A stretch of DNA of 64,000 nucleotides from Clostridium estertheticum. GTDB taxonomy: Bacteria; Bacillota; Clostridia; Clostridiales; Clostridiaceae. The stretch covers positions 3,720,001-3,784,000 of the forward strand of contig NZ_CP086239.1 in assembly GCF_026650985.1 (NCBI RefSeq), written 5' to 3'. Below are positions 27,670-38,797 of the stretch, one piece after another; positions within the stretch are counted from its first letter, which is position 1, and every line of letters begins with the position of its first letter. Both the position numbers and the translations under genes were made by a program. The notes under the pieces are model-generated. The model was given only the letters and a program-made list of their open reading frames with translations, made no database searches and was not told where the DNA came from.

Positions 27670-28704
27670 TTACTTTGATAAATAATTGTTATATCCACCA
27701 AATGAATTACCTAGCTTATCCACATAATCCAATACTTTACCTGTTCCGAGTGCTACACATGATATCGGATCTTCAGCCAAATATACCGGAACCTTAGTAA
27801 CCTCTTGTATTAATTTGTCGAGTCCCTTTAACAATGAACCTCCACCAGTCATAATTATACCTTTATCAGCTATATCCGCCGATAACTCAGGTGGTGTTTT
27901 TTCTAACACTGAATGTGCACATCCCGCTATTTGCGATACTGCCTCTTTTAAAGCTTCTCTCATTTCCTCGGATGTTACTGCCAGATTTTTCGGAAGACCT
28001 GTAACTAAGTCCCTTCCTCTTATCTCCATACTTTCCTCTTCATCTTGTCTATAAGCACAACCTATGTTGATTTTCAAATCCTCTGCAGTTCTCTCTCCAA
28101 TCATTAATTTATGCTTTTTCCTAATATATTTTATGATATTTTCATCAAACCTATCTCCAGCTACTTTAATAGATTCACGTACGACCATGCCTCCTAAAGA
28201 AATAACTGCAATATCAGTAGTCCCTCCACCAATATCAATAACCATATTACCACTTGCTTTACTAATGTCGAGTCCAGCTCCTATCGCTGCCGCTAAAGGT
28301 TCTTCTATAAGTTGAACTTTCTTAGCTCCTGCATTTCTAGCTGCATCTTCGACCGCTCTTCTTTCCACTTCGGTTGATTCACAAGGGACACAAATAACAA
28401 CCTTTGGGGCGGATAATCTTCTTTTACCACAAGCCTTCTTTATAAAGTGCTTTAACATTTTTTCAGTTATATCATAATCTGAAATAACACCGTCCCTCAT
28501 AGGACGTATTGCCACAATATTTCCTGGCGTTCTTCCTATCATTTGCCTAGCTTCTTCTCCAACTGCTAGTACCCTATTATTATTTCTATCTATGGCAACA
28601 ACAGAAGGTTCTTTTAAAATAACGCCTTTTCCTTTGATATATACAAGTACCGTTGCTGTTCCTAAATCAATTCCCATGTCTGTGCCCATTTTTAAAAAAA
28701 ACAT
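27670..28704 (-). CDS. mbl: MreB/Mbl-family actin-like protein
   Basis: 344 residues from the ATG at 28704 (AGGAGTGA site); the in-frame GTG at 28716 lies in that site. Actin-fold motifs: DLGTATVLVYIKGKG phosphate 1, DIGGGTTDIAV phosphate 2, and IIMTGGGSLLKG adenosine loop. It forms membrane-bound filaments that guide side-wall synthesis. The gene follows spoIIID as mbl does in Bacillus, hence Mbl rather than MreB; sequence alone does not settle it. About 125 bp separate it from spoIIID. Confidence 0.88.
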   Translation of the reverse strand: MFFLKMGTDMGIDLGTATVLVYIKGKGVILKEPSVVAIDRNNNRVLAVGEEARQMIGRTPGNIVAIRPMRDGVISDYDITEKMLKHFIKKACGKRRLSAPKVVICVPCESTEVERRAVEDAARNAGAKKVQLIEEPLAAAIGAGLDISKASGNMVIDIGGGTTDIAVISLGGMVVRESIKVAGDRFDENIIKYIRKKHKLMIGERTAEDLKINIGCAYRQDEEESMEIRGRDLVTGLPKNLAVTSEEMREALKEAVSQIAGCAHSVLEKTPPELSADIADKGIIMTGGGSLLKGLDKLIQEVTKVPVYLAEDPISCVALGTGKVLDYVDKLGNSFGGYNNYLSK

Positions 28705-28829
28705 CTCAAAACTCACTCCTGCTCTTTAGTATATTAGATAATTAAATTATACTAAACTCTATTACATAAAGCCATAAAAATATCCTTTTTTACCAATAAT
28801 ATTTTTTATGGTTTTTAGTTTGAAATGTT

Positions 28830-29084
28830 TTATCCTTCAATTGCCTTATATTTAAGCCTAGTAGCATCTCCACCTCTAATATGTCTTTCAGCTTTATTTA
28901 AATCTAAAATTATTTTTGCCTGACTAGCAATTTTAGGATTTAATGTCGGTAATCTCTCCGTCATATCCTTGTGTATAGTACTCTTGCTAACTCCAAACAC
29001 CTTGGCGGTTCTTCTTATTGTGGATTTCGACTCAATAATATACTTAGCAACTTCTAATACTCTGTCTTCAATATAGTCTTTCAA
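28830..29084 (-). CDS. spoIIID: Sporulation transcriptional regulator SpoIIID
   Basis: 84 residues, the usual size. SpoIIID is a mother-cell DNA-binding protein that acts on sigma-E and sigma-K genes. The helix-turn-helix is AKVFGVSKSTIHKDMTERL and the N-terminus MKDYIEDRVLEVAKYIIES is typical. The start codon is TTG, set by GGAGG eight bases before it. Neighbours mbl, spoIIQ-like and spoIID match the arrangement known in Bacillus and Clostridium. Confidence 0.97.
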   Translation of the reverse strand: MKDYIEDRVLEVAKYIIESKSTIRRTAKVFGVSKSTIHKDMTERLPTLNPKIASQAKIILDLNKAERHIRGGDATRLKYKAIEG

Positions 29085-29207
29085 AGTGTTACCTCCTAAA
29101 CCCTTCTATATTAATAAATATGCAATACCTTGCTTTTAAATTCCATTCCAATTAGTCATCTGACCATATATTTCGGAAAAACAACTAATTGAGATGGTCA
29201 TTGGTTT

Positions 29208-29972
29208 TTATTTTGTTTTTGCAGGTTGGTATTTATCATATTTTATATATTTAGCAGGATCAATATTCGTATTATTTTGCGAAACTTCAAAATGCAAATG
29301 AGAACCATATACTTCTTTATATGAATTTAAACTAGAGTTTCCCACTGTACCAATTTGCTGTTTTTTATTTACTTTATCGCCCTTTTTTACTAATATTTTT
29401 TCACTTAAGCTAGTATATTTAGTAACAAGCCCATTTTGATGATCTATTACAACCATATTTCCATTTTGACCTACAACATCAGTACCAACTTCTTTAACTA
29501 TTCCATCCATTGCCGCAACCACTGGCTCGCCTATTTTAGCTTGAATGTCAACTCCTAAATTTGTTCTATAGCTTCCATCAGTCTTGAACACTACTGAATC
29601 AATTTCTTTTGAATATGCTCTTGCGAGTAGCCCATTAGCCACTGGATTTGCAAATTGAGCATTAACTGAGCCAGAAACTGCAGCAGTTGCTACACTTTTT
29701 ATGTTAGGCACTGGTTTAAGTTCTTTAGTCTTAGCTATATTTTCTTTTTTCACTTGAAGAGCACCATCGTATTCCTTTTGATTCCCTCCAGTTACATTAC
29801 CTGCATTAGCTTGTTCTTTTTGTACTGCTTCCTGATTGCTTGCAATTTTACTTTTATTATTTGCTGTTATAGATGCCACTGTAGCTACTATACATAAACA
29901 AACAAATAAAATTACGTAGAAGCCCTCCTTCTTGAAAAAGTTTAATGCCTTATTGTTTGCGTTTTTATTCAT
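29208..29972 (-). CDS. spoIIQ: SpoIIQ-like M23 (LytM) family protein
   Basis: 254 residues from the ATG at 29972 (GGAGGTG site). One N-terminal membrane helix (about 18-38), a Lys/Gln/Asn-rich linker, and a C-terminal M23 domain (about 130-245). SpoIIQ in the forespore membrane binds SpoIIIAH across the engulfing membranes. The metal site looks broken: canonical HxxxD reads NLGVD here, with Asn for the first His, while HLHFEVS is kept. Clostridioides difficile SpoIIQ keeps that His and binds zinc, whereas Bacillus SpoIIQ lacks it. It lies between spoIID and spoIIID. Confidence 0.85.
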   Translation of the reverse strand: MNKNANNKALNFFKKEGFYVILFVCLCIVATVASITANNKSKIASNQEAVQKEQANAGNVTGGNQKEYDGALQVKKENIAKTKELKPVPNIKSVATAAVSGSVNAQFANPVANGLLARAYSKEIDSVVFKTDGSYRTNLGVDIQAKIGEPVVAAMDGIVKEVGTDVVGQNGNMVVIDHQNGLVTKYTSLSEKILVKKGDKVNKKQQIGTVGNSSLNSYKEVYGSHLHFEVSQNNTNIDPAKYIKYDKYQPAKTK

Positions 29973-30057
29973 ACAAACACCTCCATTTGTATTTTTGTCC
30001 ATAATTTAATAAAACATACATTTTTATTAAATTATTTTACTTTTTTTCAAAATTTTA

Positions 30058-30090
30058 GGCCAGTTATACCTCTATATAGGATAACCAGCC
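30058..30090 (-). terminator. Terminator after spoIID
   Basis: GGCTGGTTAT hairpin (minus strand) with partially matched arms in the spoIID-spoIIQ gap. Confidence 0.65.
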
Positions 30091-30106
30091 TTATTTATAT
30101 GGTTTT

Positions 30107-31195
30107 TTATTTAGATACGGCGGTGCCTTGATAATAATGAGTTAAAATATCAACATATTTTTTTCCATCTTTGGCCATAACCTCTGCTCCATATTGACTC
30201 ATTCCGACATCATGACCATATCCACTACAATCCACTTCTATACTACTTGAATTAAATTTTATTATAAAATTAGCTGATTTTAAACCGAGCATTGTTCTAA
30301 ATTTACTTCCTGTCATAGTTATGCTTCCTACCTTAATGTTCTTAACACTTCCAGCCTGAGTTCTATCAATTATTGTTATTTGGTTTCTAATGTCAGAAGA
30401 GGATACTCTAGCATTATCGTAATTTTTATTTATAATTTGACTTAACTCTTTATAACCAAAAGTTTTACTACTTTTACTATTTTTTAATTTTTCCTCACCA
30501 GGGCTTGCTACACTCCTTAAATAAGGTACACTCGTACTAAATACATCCTCAGAATTTTCTGTTTCCCCACTACTTGTAGAAAAATAATATGGCTCCATTA
30601 CCAAATTATCATTATATGTTAAAACTTCACCCGCTGTTGCTTCAACAGCATTCTTAATCTTATTCCAGTATTCTTCACCATTAACTCTACCCCATACTTT
30701 TACACGTTCATCTTTAGTCATATAAACTTGGCAGTGAACTGTATCGCATACATTAGCTCCTTTTCCGTTTTTACATCCCACTCCACCTAATAAAGTAACA
30801 TGGGCTAAAGCATACGTTCTAGCAGCTACTGCTTGAGCTTTTATAGCTTCTACCTCAAATTCAACAGGCATTTCTGATGCCACGACTCCAGTAACATAAT
30901 CTTCTAAATTAAGTTCTTTTATAGTATTTTCTTTTGTCATAAACACCCTTATTTTAGTAACTTTTGGCATTAAATCATATTTCATAACACTTTTATTATC
31001 TCCTGATTTAGCTATATTGCTTTTATTATCTCCTGCTTTAACTACAGTGCTTTTATTTTTATCTTTCTGTATATTTATATATTTATTATTTCCAATCCCC
31101 ACTATTAACACAGACGTAATCACTACAAATCCAACAAACGCAATTATTAATAGAATAATGCTCTTTAAATGTATTGCACTAAAACCTCTTCTCAT
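30107..31195 (-). CDS. spoIID: Stage II sporulation protein D, lytic transglycosylase
   Basis: 362 residues from the ATG at 31195 with a strong GGGGAGGA site; upstream in-frame starts lack one. N-terminal membrane helix at about 11-32, a short lysine-rich repeat stretch with two SGDNKS/AGDNKS copies, then the SpoIID domain with LEDYVTGVVASEMP (catalytic Glu region), KAQAVAARTYAL, and the cysteine pair of the zinc-holding C-terminal part. SpoIID cleaves glycan strands denuded by SpoIIP during engulfment. murA is directly upstream, as in Bacillus. Confidence 0.96.
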   Translation of the reverse strand: MRRGFSAIHLKSIILLIIAFVGFVVITSVLIVGIGNNKYINIQKDKNKSTVVKAGDNKSNIAKSGDNKSVMKYDLMPKVTKIRVFMTKENTIKELNLEDYVTGVVASEMPVEFEVEAIKAQAVAARTYALAHVTLLGGVGCKNGKGANVCDTVHCQVYMTKDERVKVWGRVNGEEYWNKIKNAVEATAGEVLTYNDNLVMEPYYFSTSSGETENSEDVFSTSVPYLRSVASPGEEKLKNSKSSKTFGYKELSQIINKNYDNARVSSSDIRNQITIIDRTQAGSVKNIKVGSITMTGSKFRTMLGLKSANFIIKFNSSSIEVDCSGYGHDVGMSQYGAEVMAKDGKKYVDILTHYYQGTAVSK

Positions 31196-31333
31196 TTTTT
31201 CCTCCCCCTCGTTATAAACAAGTTTTACTCTATACATATTAATTAAACATAAAAATTATTACTTTTTTAGGACTATTGAGCCTATGTTAGATAATAAAAC
31301 TTGTACACTTTTAAAAAACATTATAAAAAAATC

Positions 31334-31360
31334 GGAATATATTGTTATTTAATATATTCC
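31334..31360 (-). terminator. Terminator after murA
   Basis: GGAATATATT hairpin with 10-bp perfect arms and a T-run on the minus strand. Confidence 0.8.
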
Positions 31361-31428
31361 AATTCTTTAGTTTTTATGCTATATTTTTATATTTTTTGTT
31401 GTTTATTTAAAATTCACCAAAACTTATA

Positions 31429-32694
31429 TTACTTATCATAATGCACTCTTTCTATATCTGCTCCTAAACCTCTTAATTTCTTTTCAATCGACACATACCC
31501 TCTATCAATATGATATATGTCCTTTATTGTAGTTGTGCCCTCTGCTGTAAGACCTGCGAGTATTAGTGCTGCCCCCGCTCTTAAATCTGTAGCTGTGACC
31601 TCTGAGCCTGTAAATGTATCTATACCTTCAATTACAGCACTTCTACCATCTATTTTTATATTTGCCCCCATTCTCTTAAGCTCTACAGCATGCATAAACC
31701 TATTTTCAAAAATGGTTTCCGTGATTATACTTGTCCCTTTTACTGTACATAATAAACTCATCATCTGTGCTTGCATATCGGTGGGGAATCCTGGATATGG
31801 CATTGTTTTTAAATCTATAGGATTTAATTTTTGCCTACCATCCACTATTACACTATTTTTATTGATTTCTATTGCTACCCCCATTTCTGTAAGTTTTGCT
31901 ATTATTGGCTTTGAATGAATTTCGTCAACTCCATTAATTTTAATTAAGCTTTTTGTTATTGCAGCAGTTATCATAAATGTACCCGCCTCTATCCTGTCAT
32001 ATATTGGCTTATGAACAACTTCTTTAAAATCTTTTACTCCTATTATCCTTATAGTATCTGTTCCTTCTCCATCAATTTTTGCTCCCATCCCCCTTAAAAA
32101 TATTGCTAAATCAACAATTTCTGGTTCCTCTGCTGCATTTCCTATTATGGTTTCACCCTGTGCGAGCGTTGCCGCCATCATTATATTTTCCGTAGCACCA
32201 ACCGACGGGTAATCTAAATATATGTTGCTCCCTATTAATTTTTTTGCTTTTGCTTCAACATATCCATGACCTACCGACACCTCTGCACCTAATGCTGATA
32301 ATCCCTTTAAATGAAGATCAATTGGCCTAGTTCCAATATTACATCCACCAGGTAGAGATATCTTAAAACTTCCGAATCTCCCAAGCATTGGCCCCATTAT
32401 TAAGAAAGATGCTCTCATCTTCCTTACTAATTCATCGTTAGCTCCATTATCAAATATATTAGCAGTATTTATTTTAACCCTTTTATTAATTTTATCTATA
32501 CTAATATCAGCTCTAAGAGATTTTAATACATCACAAATTACAAATACATCTTCAAGCATCGGAGTATTTTCAATAGTACAATTATTACCATTCAATATAG
32601 TTGCTGCAAGTATAGGAAGGACAGAATTTTTAGCTGCACTTATATTCACTTCACCCTCTAATTTTTTCCCACCCTTTATAATAAATCTATCCAT
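31429..32694 (-). CDS. murA: UDP-N-acetylglucosamine 1-carboxyvinyltransferase
   Basis: 421 residues. MurA transfers enolpyruvyl from PEP to UDP-GlcNAc, the first step of peptidoglycan precursor synthesis. KLEGEVNISAAKNSVLP at the N-terminus is the substrate-binding segment; the loop cysteine attacked by fosfomycin lies in LPGGCNIGTRPIDLH (about residue 116). EPSP synthase-like inside-out barrel repeats are evident. GGAGG site. It is followed by spoIID and preceded by the YwmB gene, as in Bacillus. Confidence 0.97.
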   Translation of the reverse strand: MDRFIIKGGKKLEGEVNISAAKNSVLPILAATILNGNNCTIENTPMLEDVFVICDVLKSLRADISIDKINKRVKINTANIFDNGANDELVRKMRASFLIMGPMLGRFGSFKISLPGGCNIGTRPIDLHLKGLSALGAEVSVGHGYVEAKAKKLIGSNIYLDYPSVGATENIMMAATLAQGETIIGNAAEEPEIVDLAIFLRGMGAKIDGEGTDTIRIIGVKDFKEVVHKPIYDRIEAGTFMITAAITKSLIKINGVDEIHSKPIIAKLTEMGVAIEINKNSVIVDGRQKLNPIDLKTMPYPGFPTDMQAQMMSLLCTVKGTSIITETIFENRFMHAVELKRMGANIKIDGRSAVIEGIDTFTGSEVTATDLRAGAALILAGLTAEGTTTIKDIYHIDRGYVSIEKKLRGLGADIERVHYDK

Positions 32695-32721
32695 TCATTT
32701 CCTCCATATTATTGATAATTT

Positions 32722-33441
32722 TTAATAAGTTGTAATTATTTCAGGTGTACCTATGATAATGTAGTTTCCTGATGAATAACTACATACAGCATAATTAAAA
32801 TCAAATAACTTGTTATTAATTACCTTCTCATCAAATTTTCTGGTATATGCCATAGTACTTAATCCATTATTTAAACTCACTGTATCAATATTTTCCGTTC
32901 CATAAGATTTTAATATTTTTATTATTTTTTGATTAATAACATTAATATTATTTGTTCCACCATTTTTACTAGTTTTTTCAACTTTCGCCTTCAAGTATTG
33001 GAAATACTTAACATTTTTGCCTCTACAACCAATGCTAGCACTAATCTTATTTTTAAGAGATACTAACCCATTTTCGTTACTTACAGTACTTATATTTATA
33101 GTTATAAGACTCTTATTTTTATATTTCAAAGCCTCTACATATCCCCTTGCATTTCCACTTGAAAAATCTACATTATAGGAATCCTTATTTTCAGTTCTAG
33201 TTAATATTACTTTTTTATAATCAAGATCTATTGCTGAAATTAAATAGTTACAAATCTCTTTCGAATCTTCTTGAGTTTCGAAACATGTCTTTAACCCATA
33301 TTCTACAGTTTTGCTTTTAGTTTGGATTAATATTTCATCAAATAAATTAAGATTCTCATGTGCACTAGTTAATCTAATATTAATTTGCATAATAGCCATA
33401 CTTAACACTATACATAAAAGCGTTATACCTTTTTTTCTCAT
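32722..33441 (-). CDS. ywmB: YwmB family protein
   Basis: 239 residues. A signal peptide-like segment covers residues 1-27, so it is probably exported. It sits directly upstream of murA-spoIID, where ywmB is in Bacillus, and is of similar size to that family; the later part contains INQKIIKILKSYGTENIDTVSLNNGLSTMAYT, in line with the YwmB pattern by eye. Function unknown. GGGGGA site, ATG start, 27 bp from murA, so the three genes form one operon. Confidence 0.7.
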   Translation of the reverse strand: MRKKGITLLCIVLSMAIMQINIRLTSAHENLNLFDEILIQTKSKTVEYGLKTCFETQEDSKEICNYLISAIDLDYKKVILTRTENKDSYNVDFSSGNARGYVEALKYKNKSLITINISTVSNENGLVSLKNKISASIGCRGKNVKYFQYLKAKVEKTSKNGGTNNINVINQKIIKILKSYGTENIDTVSLNNGLSTMAYTRKFDEKVINNKLFDFNYAVCSYSSGNYIIIGTPEIITTY

Positions 33442-33787
33442 TTTAATCCCCCTACCCTTTGGTTAAATTGCTAGCAACAATTAAATTCTTGACAATAATT
33501 TACTTTTTTATTCTATATACTGTCAGTTTTTATTTTTTTGTCTTATTAACAAAATTATCCCCCAGCACAAGTGCGAAGAGGGCTATTTTATTTAAAATAT
33601 AGGTAGGGCATATAACATTAATCAAACTTTATATATATCTTTTCTTTATACTACTAATATATAAAATTTCAATTAAAATGTGCTTAAATAATTTAATACT
33701 GCTCACTTAGATTATTAAATCAACTTTAGTTTATTTTGGGGCATAAAAAAAATGAAGATAAATTAATATCTTCATTTTCTTTAGTTT
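33442..33787. other. Intergenic region between the atp operon and ywmB
   Basis: AT-rich, 346 bp. It holds the atp operon terminator (33749-33778) and presumably the ywmB promoter. I see no convincing -35/-10 pair, no ORF and no riboswitch. Confidence 0.5.
33749..33778 (-). terminator. Terminator of the ATP synthase operon
   Basis: AAAATGAAGATA hairpin with perfect arms and an eight-T run, nine bases after the atpC stop. Confidence 0.9.
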
Positions 33788-34186
33788 CTACCCTTTTGTC
33801 TTAAGTCTCATAATCGACCTTAAAACAGCACCCTCAGCTCGTTTTAAACTAACTTCATCATCAGTATCCAATCTTTTTTCTGCTCTTTTTTTAGCCTCGT
33901 TTGCTCTTTCAACATCTATATCTTCTGGCCATTCACAGGCGCTACATAACATTTCTACTTCACCTTTGAGAACTCTTAAAACACCCGTTGATGTAAAAGC
34001 TTTTAACTCTTTACCATCAACTTGTATAAATGTAGTAACTGTTGGTTTCAATTGAGCTATCATAGGAACATGATTCGCAAGAATACCAAATACACCATCA
34101 TCACTCTGTGTGTTAAGGCTTAAAATATCACCACTATAAAACTGCTTCTCAGGAGTAATCATAGTAAGCTTTATATGATTTTTCAT
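33788..34186 (-). CDS. atpC: ATP synthase epsilon subunit
   Basis: 132 residues, the F1 central-stalk subunit that couples rotation and can inhibit ATP hydrolysis. N-terminal beta-sandwich (ITPEKQFYSGDILSLNT, GVFGILANHVPMI) and C-terminal helix-turn-helix (ANEAKKRAEKRLDTDDE) are both present. It is the last gene of atpIBEFHAGDC. The gap to atpD is 111 bp, wider than others in the operon, with no hairpin that I can see. Confidence 0.97.
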   Translation of the reverse strand: MKNHIKLTMITPEKQFYSGDILSLNTQSDDGVFGILANHVPMIAQLKPTVTTFIQVDGKELKAFTSTGVLRVLKGEVEMLCSACEWPEDIDVERANEAKKRAEKRLDTDDEVSLKRAEGAVLRSIMRLKTKG

Positions 34187-34297
34187 AAAATAACACCGAC
34201 CTTTCTATGTACATATCCTTAAAGAATAATTAATAATTTTTACTAGTTATCTTAAATAAAATAAGTAACATAATGGCTAACTGCTATCTAAAAAACA

Positions 34298-35710
<1,413 letters not shown>

Positions 35711-36565
35711 CTACTTTAGAGCCTCCGCTCCTCCGACTATTTCTGAAATTTCTTGTGTAATCGAATATTGTCTACTTCTATTATATTTTAAATTAAGTTT
35801 ATCAAGTATGTCATTAGCATTTTCAGTGGCTGATCCCATAGATTCCATTCTAGATTTGTGCTCACTTGCTTTTGAATGTAACATTGAATTTAGTGTTTTA
35901 CCACCTAAAAATAAGGTCGTTATTTCACCTAATGCTTTTTCATCTATTGCTTCAATATTTACATACTCTTTATTTCTATTTTCTTCATCTTCAAAATTTA
36001 GAGGAAGTAACTTTTCAATTTTAACTTCATTTTTCATTGCTGAAATAAGTTTTTTATAAACAATATAAACCTCACCTATTTCATCATTATTATACATGTT
36101 GAAAGCATGATTAATAATAGTAGTGGCTTCTTTTTGAGTAGGAACATCTGAAATATCGACATATTCAGCCACAGTTTCAATATTGAGCTTTTTAAATATA
36201 ACTCTTCCTTTATGGCCTACTATAATTATATCGTATTCTTCTTTATTGCCTTTAAGTTTACTTATCAATTCATTTACTATTGACCAATTAAAGCCGCCAC
36301 AAAGACCTGTATCCGAAGTCAAAACAACATACATTTTCTTACTACTTTTGTTCCCTTTTATATAGATACTATCATCGTCGTAATTATCTCTAACTTGTTT
36401 AATAACTTCCTCAAGCTTATCTACATAATTATTATTAGTATCCAATTTTTTTCTTATCTTTTGGTATTTAGATGTCGAAACTAATCCCATTGCTTTTGTA
36501 ATTTTCGTAGTATTTGTTATAGATCTTATTCTTCGTTTAATTGCAACAAGCCCTGCACCTGCCAT
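35711..36565 (-). CDS. atpG: ATP synthase gamma subunit
   Basis: 284 residues, the rotating central shaft. The N-terminal helix KRRIRSITNTTKITKAMGLVSTSK and the C-terminal helix with NANDILDKLNLKYNRSRQYSITQEISEIVGGAEAL match the family ends. GAGAGGTG site. A long inverted repeat lies upstream in the atpA-atpG gap. Confidence 0.97.
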   Translation of the reverse strand: MAGAGLVAIKRRIRSITNTTKITKAMGLVSTSKYQKIRKKLDTNNNYVDKLEEVIKQVRDNYDDDSIYIKGNKSSKKMYVVLTSDTGLCGGFNWSIVNELISKLKGNKEEYDIIIVGHKGRVIFKKLNIETVAEYVDISDVPTQKEATTIINHAFNMYNNDEIGEVYIVYKKLISAMKNEVKIEKLLPLNFEDEENRNKEYVNIEAIDEKALGEITTLFLGGKTLNSMLHSKASEHKSRMESMGSATENANDILDKLNLKYNRSRQYSITQEISEIVGGAEALK

Positions 36566-36581
36566 GTTTCACCTCTCTTTA

Positions 36582-36635
36582 GTCTTGACTATATATTATC
36601 AATGCCATTTAGCTCTGATAATATATAGTCAAGAC
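36582..36635. repeat. 20-bp perfect inverted repeat between atpA and atpG
   Basis: Arms 36582-36601 and 36616-36635 are exact complements around a 14-nt loop. It lies 16 bp upstream of the atpG start, with no T-run on the transcribed side, so an mRNA stability or subunit-ratio hairpin is likelier than a terminator. Confidence 0.85.
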
Positions 36636-36654
36636 AAATTAATTATAGCTTAAA

Positions 36655-36734
36655 GGTGCTATATTAATTGATTCCTTATATTTAATTAAATTTTTCTCTT
36701 TACTTAGCTTTAAATTAAATTCTTCTCTTTACTT
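36655..36734. repeat. Short tandem repeat at the end of atpA
   Basis: Two similar ~27-nt units (AAGTAAAGAGAA followed by an AATTTAATT stretch) run from the last codons of atpA into the gap, so the stop region seems to have been duplicated. Confidence 0.6.
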
Positions 36735-38246
36735 ATCATCAATAGAGAATATTTCTTTAAATTCATCTATAGCCTCAGTAAGTTGTTGTTTTAATTTATC
36801 ATCTAACACTTTGTTTGTAATTATTGTTTTACCTATTTCTCCATGATGTGTATCCATAAACTCAAAAAATTCTTTTTCAAATCGTGTTATTTGAGATACT
36901 GGAATATCTGCAAGACGGTTACCAGCCCCAGCAAAGAAAATCATAACTTGTTTTTCTACTGATACTGGTGAATATTGATCTTGTCTCAATATCTCCATTA
37001 ATCTTTTACCCTTTTCCAGCCTCATTTTAGCATCTTTATCAAGATCTGTTCCAAATTGAGCAAAAGACGCAAGTTCTCTATATTGAGCAAGTTCAAGTCT
37101 TAAAGTTCCTGTAACTTGTTTCATAGCTTTAATTTGTGCATTTCCACCAACTCTTGATACAGATATTCCAGCATTAATTGCTGGTCTTTGTCCAGAATGG
37201 AACAATTCAGCTTCAAGGAATATTTGTCCATCTGTTATAGAGATAACATTAGTTGGTATATATGCCGTAACATCTCCTGCAAGAGTTTCTATTATAGGAA
37301 GTGCGGTTAATGACCCTCCACCCAATTTATCTGAAAGTTTTGCTGCTCTTTCTAGCAATCTTGAATGAATATAGAATACATCTCCAGGGTATGCTTCTCT
37401 ACCTGGTGGTCTACGAAGTAATAATGACATAGCTCTATAAGCTACAGCATGTTTAGATAAATCATCATAAACTATTAATACATTCTTACCATTATGCATA
37501 AAGAATTCACCCATTGTACATCCAGCATAAGGCGCCAAATATTGAAGTGGTGCTGAATGCGAAGCTGTAGATGCTACAACTATTGTATAATCCATAGCTC
37601 CCATTTCAGATAGTGTATTAACAATATGCGCAACAGTAGATTGTTTTTGACCAATGGCAACATATATACATATAACATCTTTGCCCTTTTGATTTATAAT
37701 AGTATCTGTAGTTAAAGCAGTTTTACCTGTTTGTCTATCTCCAATTATAAGTTCTCTTTGTCCTCTTCCAATTGGTACCATAGAGTCTATTGCTTTAATT
37801 CCAGTTTGAAGCGGTTCCTTAACTGATTGTCTTGAGATAACTCCAGGTGCTATTACCTCAACTGGTCTTGTCTCTGTAGTTTTAATTGGTCCTTTACCGT
37901 CTATTGGTACACCTAATGCATCAACAACTCTTCCTATTAAAGCTTCTCCTACAGGAACTTCTACAACCTTACCAGTTCTTTTTACTATGTCGCCTTCTTT
38001 AATTCCCTCTTCTGATCCTAAAAGCACACATCCTACGTTATCTTGTTCTAAATTTAATGCCATACCAAATATGCCATTCGGGAACTCTAAAAGTTCATTT
38101 TCCATACATTCATCTAATCCATAAACCCTTGCAATTCCATCACCTATCTGAATTATTGTTCCAGAGTCGACAGTTTCAATTGTTTTTTTATAACCTTCGA
38201 TTTCTTTTTTAATTATAGATGTTATTTCTTCTGGTTTTATATTCAT
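36729..38246 (-). CDS. atpA: ATP synthase alpha subunit
   Basis: 505 residues, the non-catalytic F1 subunit. Walker [10 protein letters not shown] (about 169-177), [10 protein letters not shown], and the conserved [27 protein letters not shown] segment near residue 350 are seen. GAGGTG site. atpH lies 16 bp upstream. Confidence 0.98.
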   Translation of the reverse strand: MNIKPEEITSIIKKEIEGYKKTIETVDSGTIIQIGDGIARVYGLDECMENELLEFPNGIFGMALNLEQDNVGCVLLGSEEGIKEGDIVKRTGKVVEVPVGEALIGRVVDALGVPIDGKGPIKTTETRPVEVIAPGVISRQSVKEPLQTGIKAIDSMVPIGRGQRELIIGDRQTGKTALTTDTIINQKGKDVICIYVAIGQKQSTVAHIVNTLSEMGAMDYTIVVASTASHSAPLQYLAPYAGCTMGEFFMHNGKNVLIVYDDLSKHAVAYRAMSLLLRRPPGREAYPGDVFYIHSRLLERAAKLSDKLGGGSLTALPIIETLAGDVTAYIPTNVISITDGQIFLEAELFHSGQRPAINAGISVSRVGGNAQIKAMKQVTGTLRLELAQYRELASFAQFGTDLDKDAKMRLEKGKRLMEILRQDQYSPVSVEKQVMIFFAGAGNRLADIPVSQITRFEKEFFEFMDTHHGEIGKTIITNKVLDDKLKQQLTEAIDEFKEIFSIDDK

Positions 38247-38262
38247 AAACTCACCTCTTTTC

Positions 38263-38796
38263 CTATTTAAACATTAATTTTTTCATTTCATCTAATTTGC
38301 TTTGTATTGTACCATCGATAACGTCATCACCGATTCTTATATATACTCCACCAATAATTTTTTTATCTAATTTTTCATCAAAAATAATCTTTTTATCATA
38401 CATTTTTGCTAATTTAAGCCTGAGACTCTCCCTTTCAGTTTCTACAAGGGGAATTACAGTCTTAACTTCTGCTAATAGTGTATTGGTACGCTCTAGATGT
38501 ATTTTTTCCATTTCTTTAAGGTTTACTTCAAGAAACAATATTCTATCTTTTTCTATAAGTATAAGCAAAAATGATAACAACCCATCATCGATTTTACCTT
38601 TGAAAATTTCAGTAAAAAGTTCCTTTTTTTTAGCTGTACCGATCTTTGGATGTTTAATAACTTTTAGGAAATCAACATCATTTTTAATAAGTGAAACAAT
38701 TTCCCGCAAGTCATCTAAATATTCTTCTACTTTCCCTTTTCCATCGGCAACTTCATATAGTGCTAATGCGTATCTTTTATATAAGTATTCATACAT
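38263..38796 (-). CDS. atpH: ATP synthase delta subunit
   Basis: 177 residues, peripheral stalk subunit joining F1 to b. The N-terminal helical domain ([10 protein letters not shown]) and the conserved C-terminal [27 protein letters not shown] are diagnostic. It directly adjoins atpF (gap of one base), suggesting coupled translation. Confidence 0.95.
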   Translation of the reverse strand: MYEYLYKRYALALYEVADGKGKVEEYLDDLREIVSLIKNDVDFLKVIKHPKIGTAKKKELFTEIFKGKIDDGLLSFLLILIEKDRILFLEVNLKEMEKIHLERTNTLLAEVKTVIPLVETERESLRLKLAKMYDKKIIFDEKLDKKIIGGVYIRIGDDVIDGTIQSKLDEMKKLMFK

Positions 38797-38797
38797 T

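Noticed and set aside
36729-38246. Possible second promoter or terminator inside the atp operon
   Set aside because: No convincing -35/-10 pair or hairpin with T-run within atpA; only the inverted repeat after it stands out.
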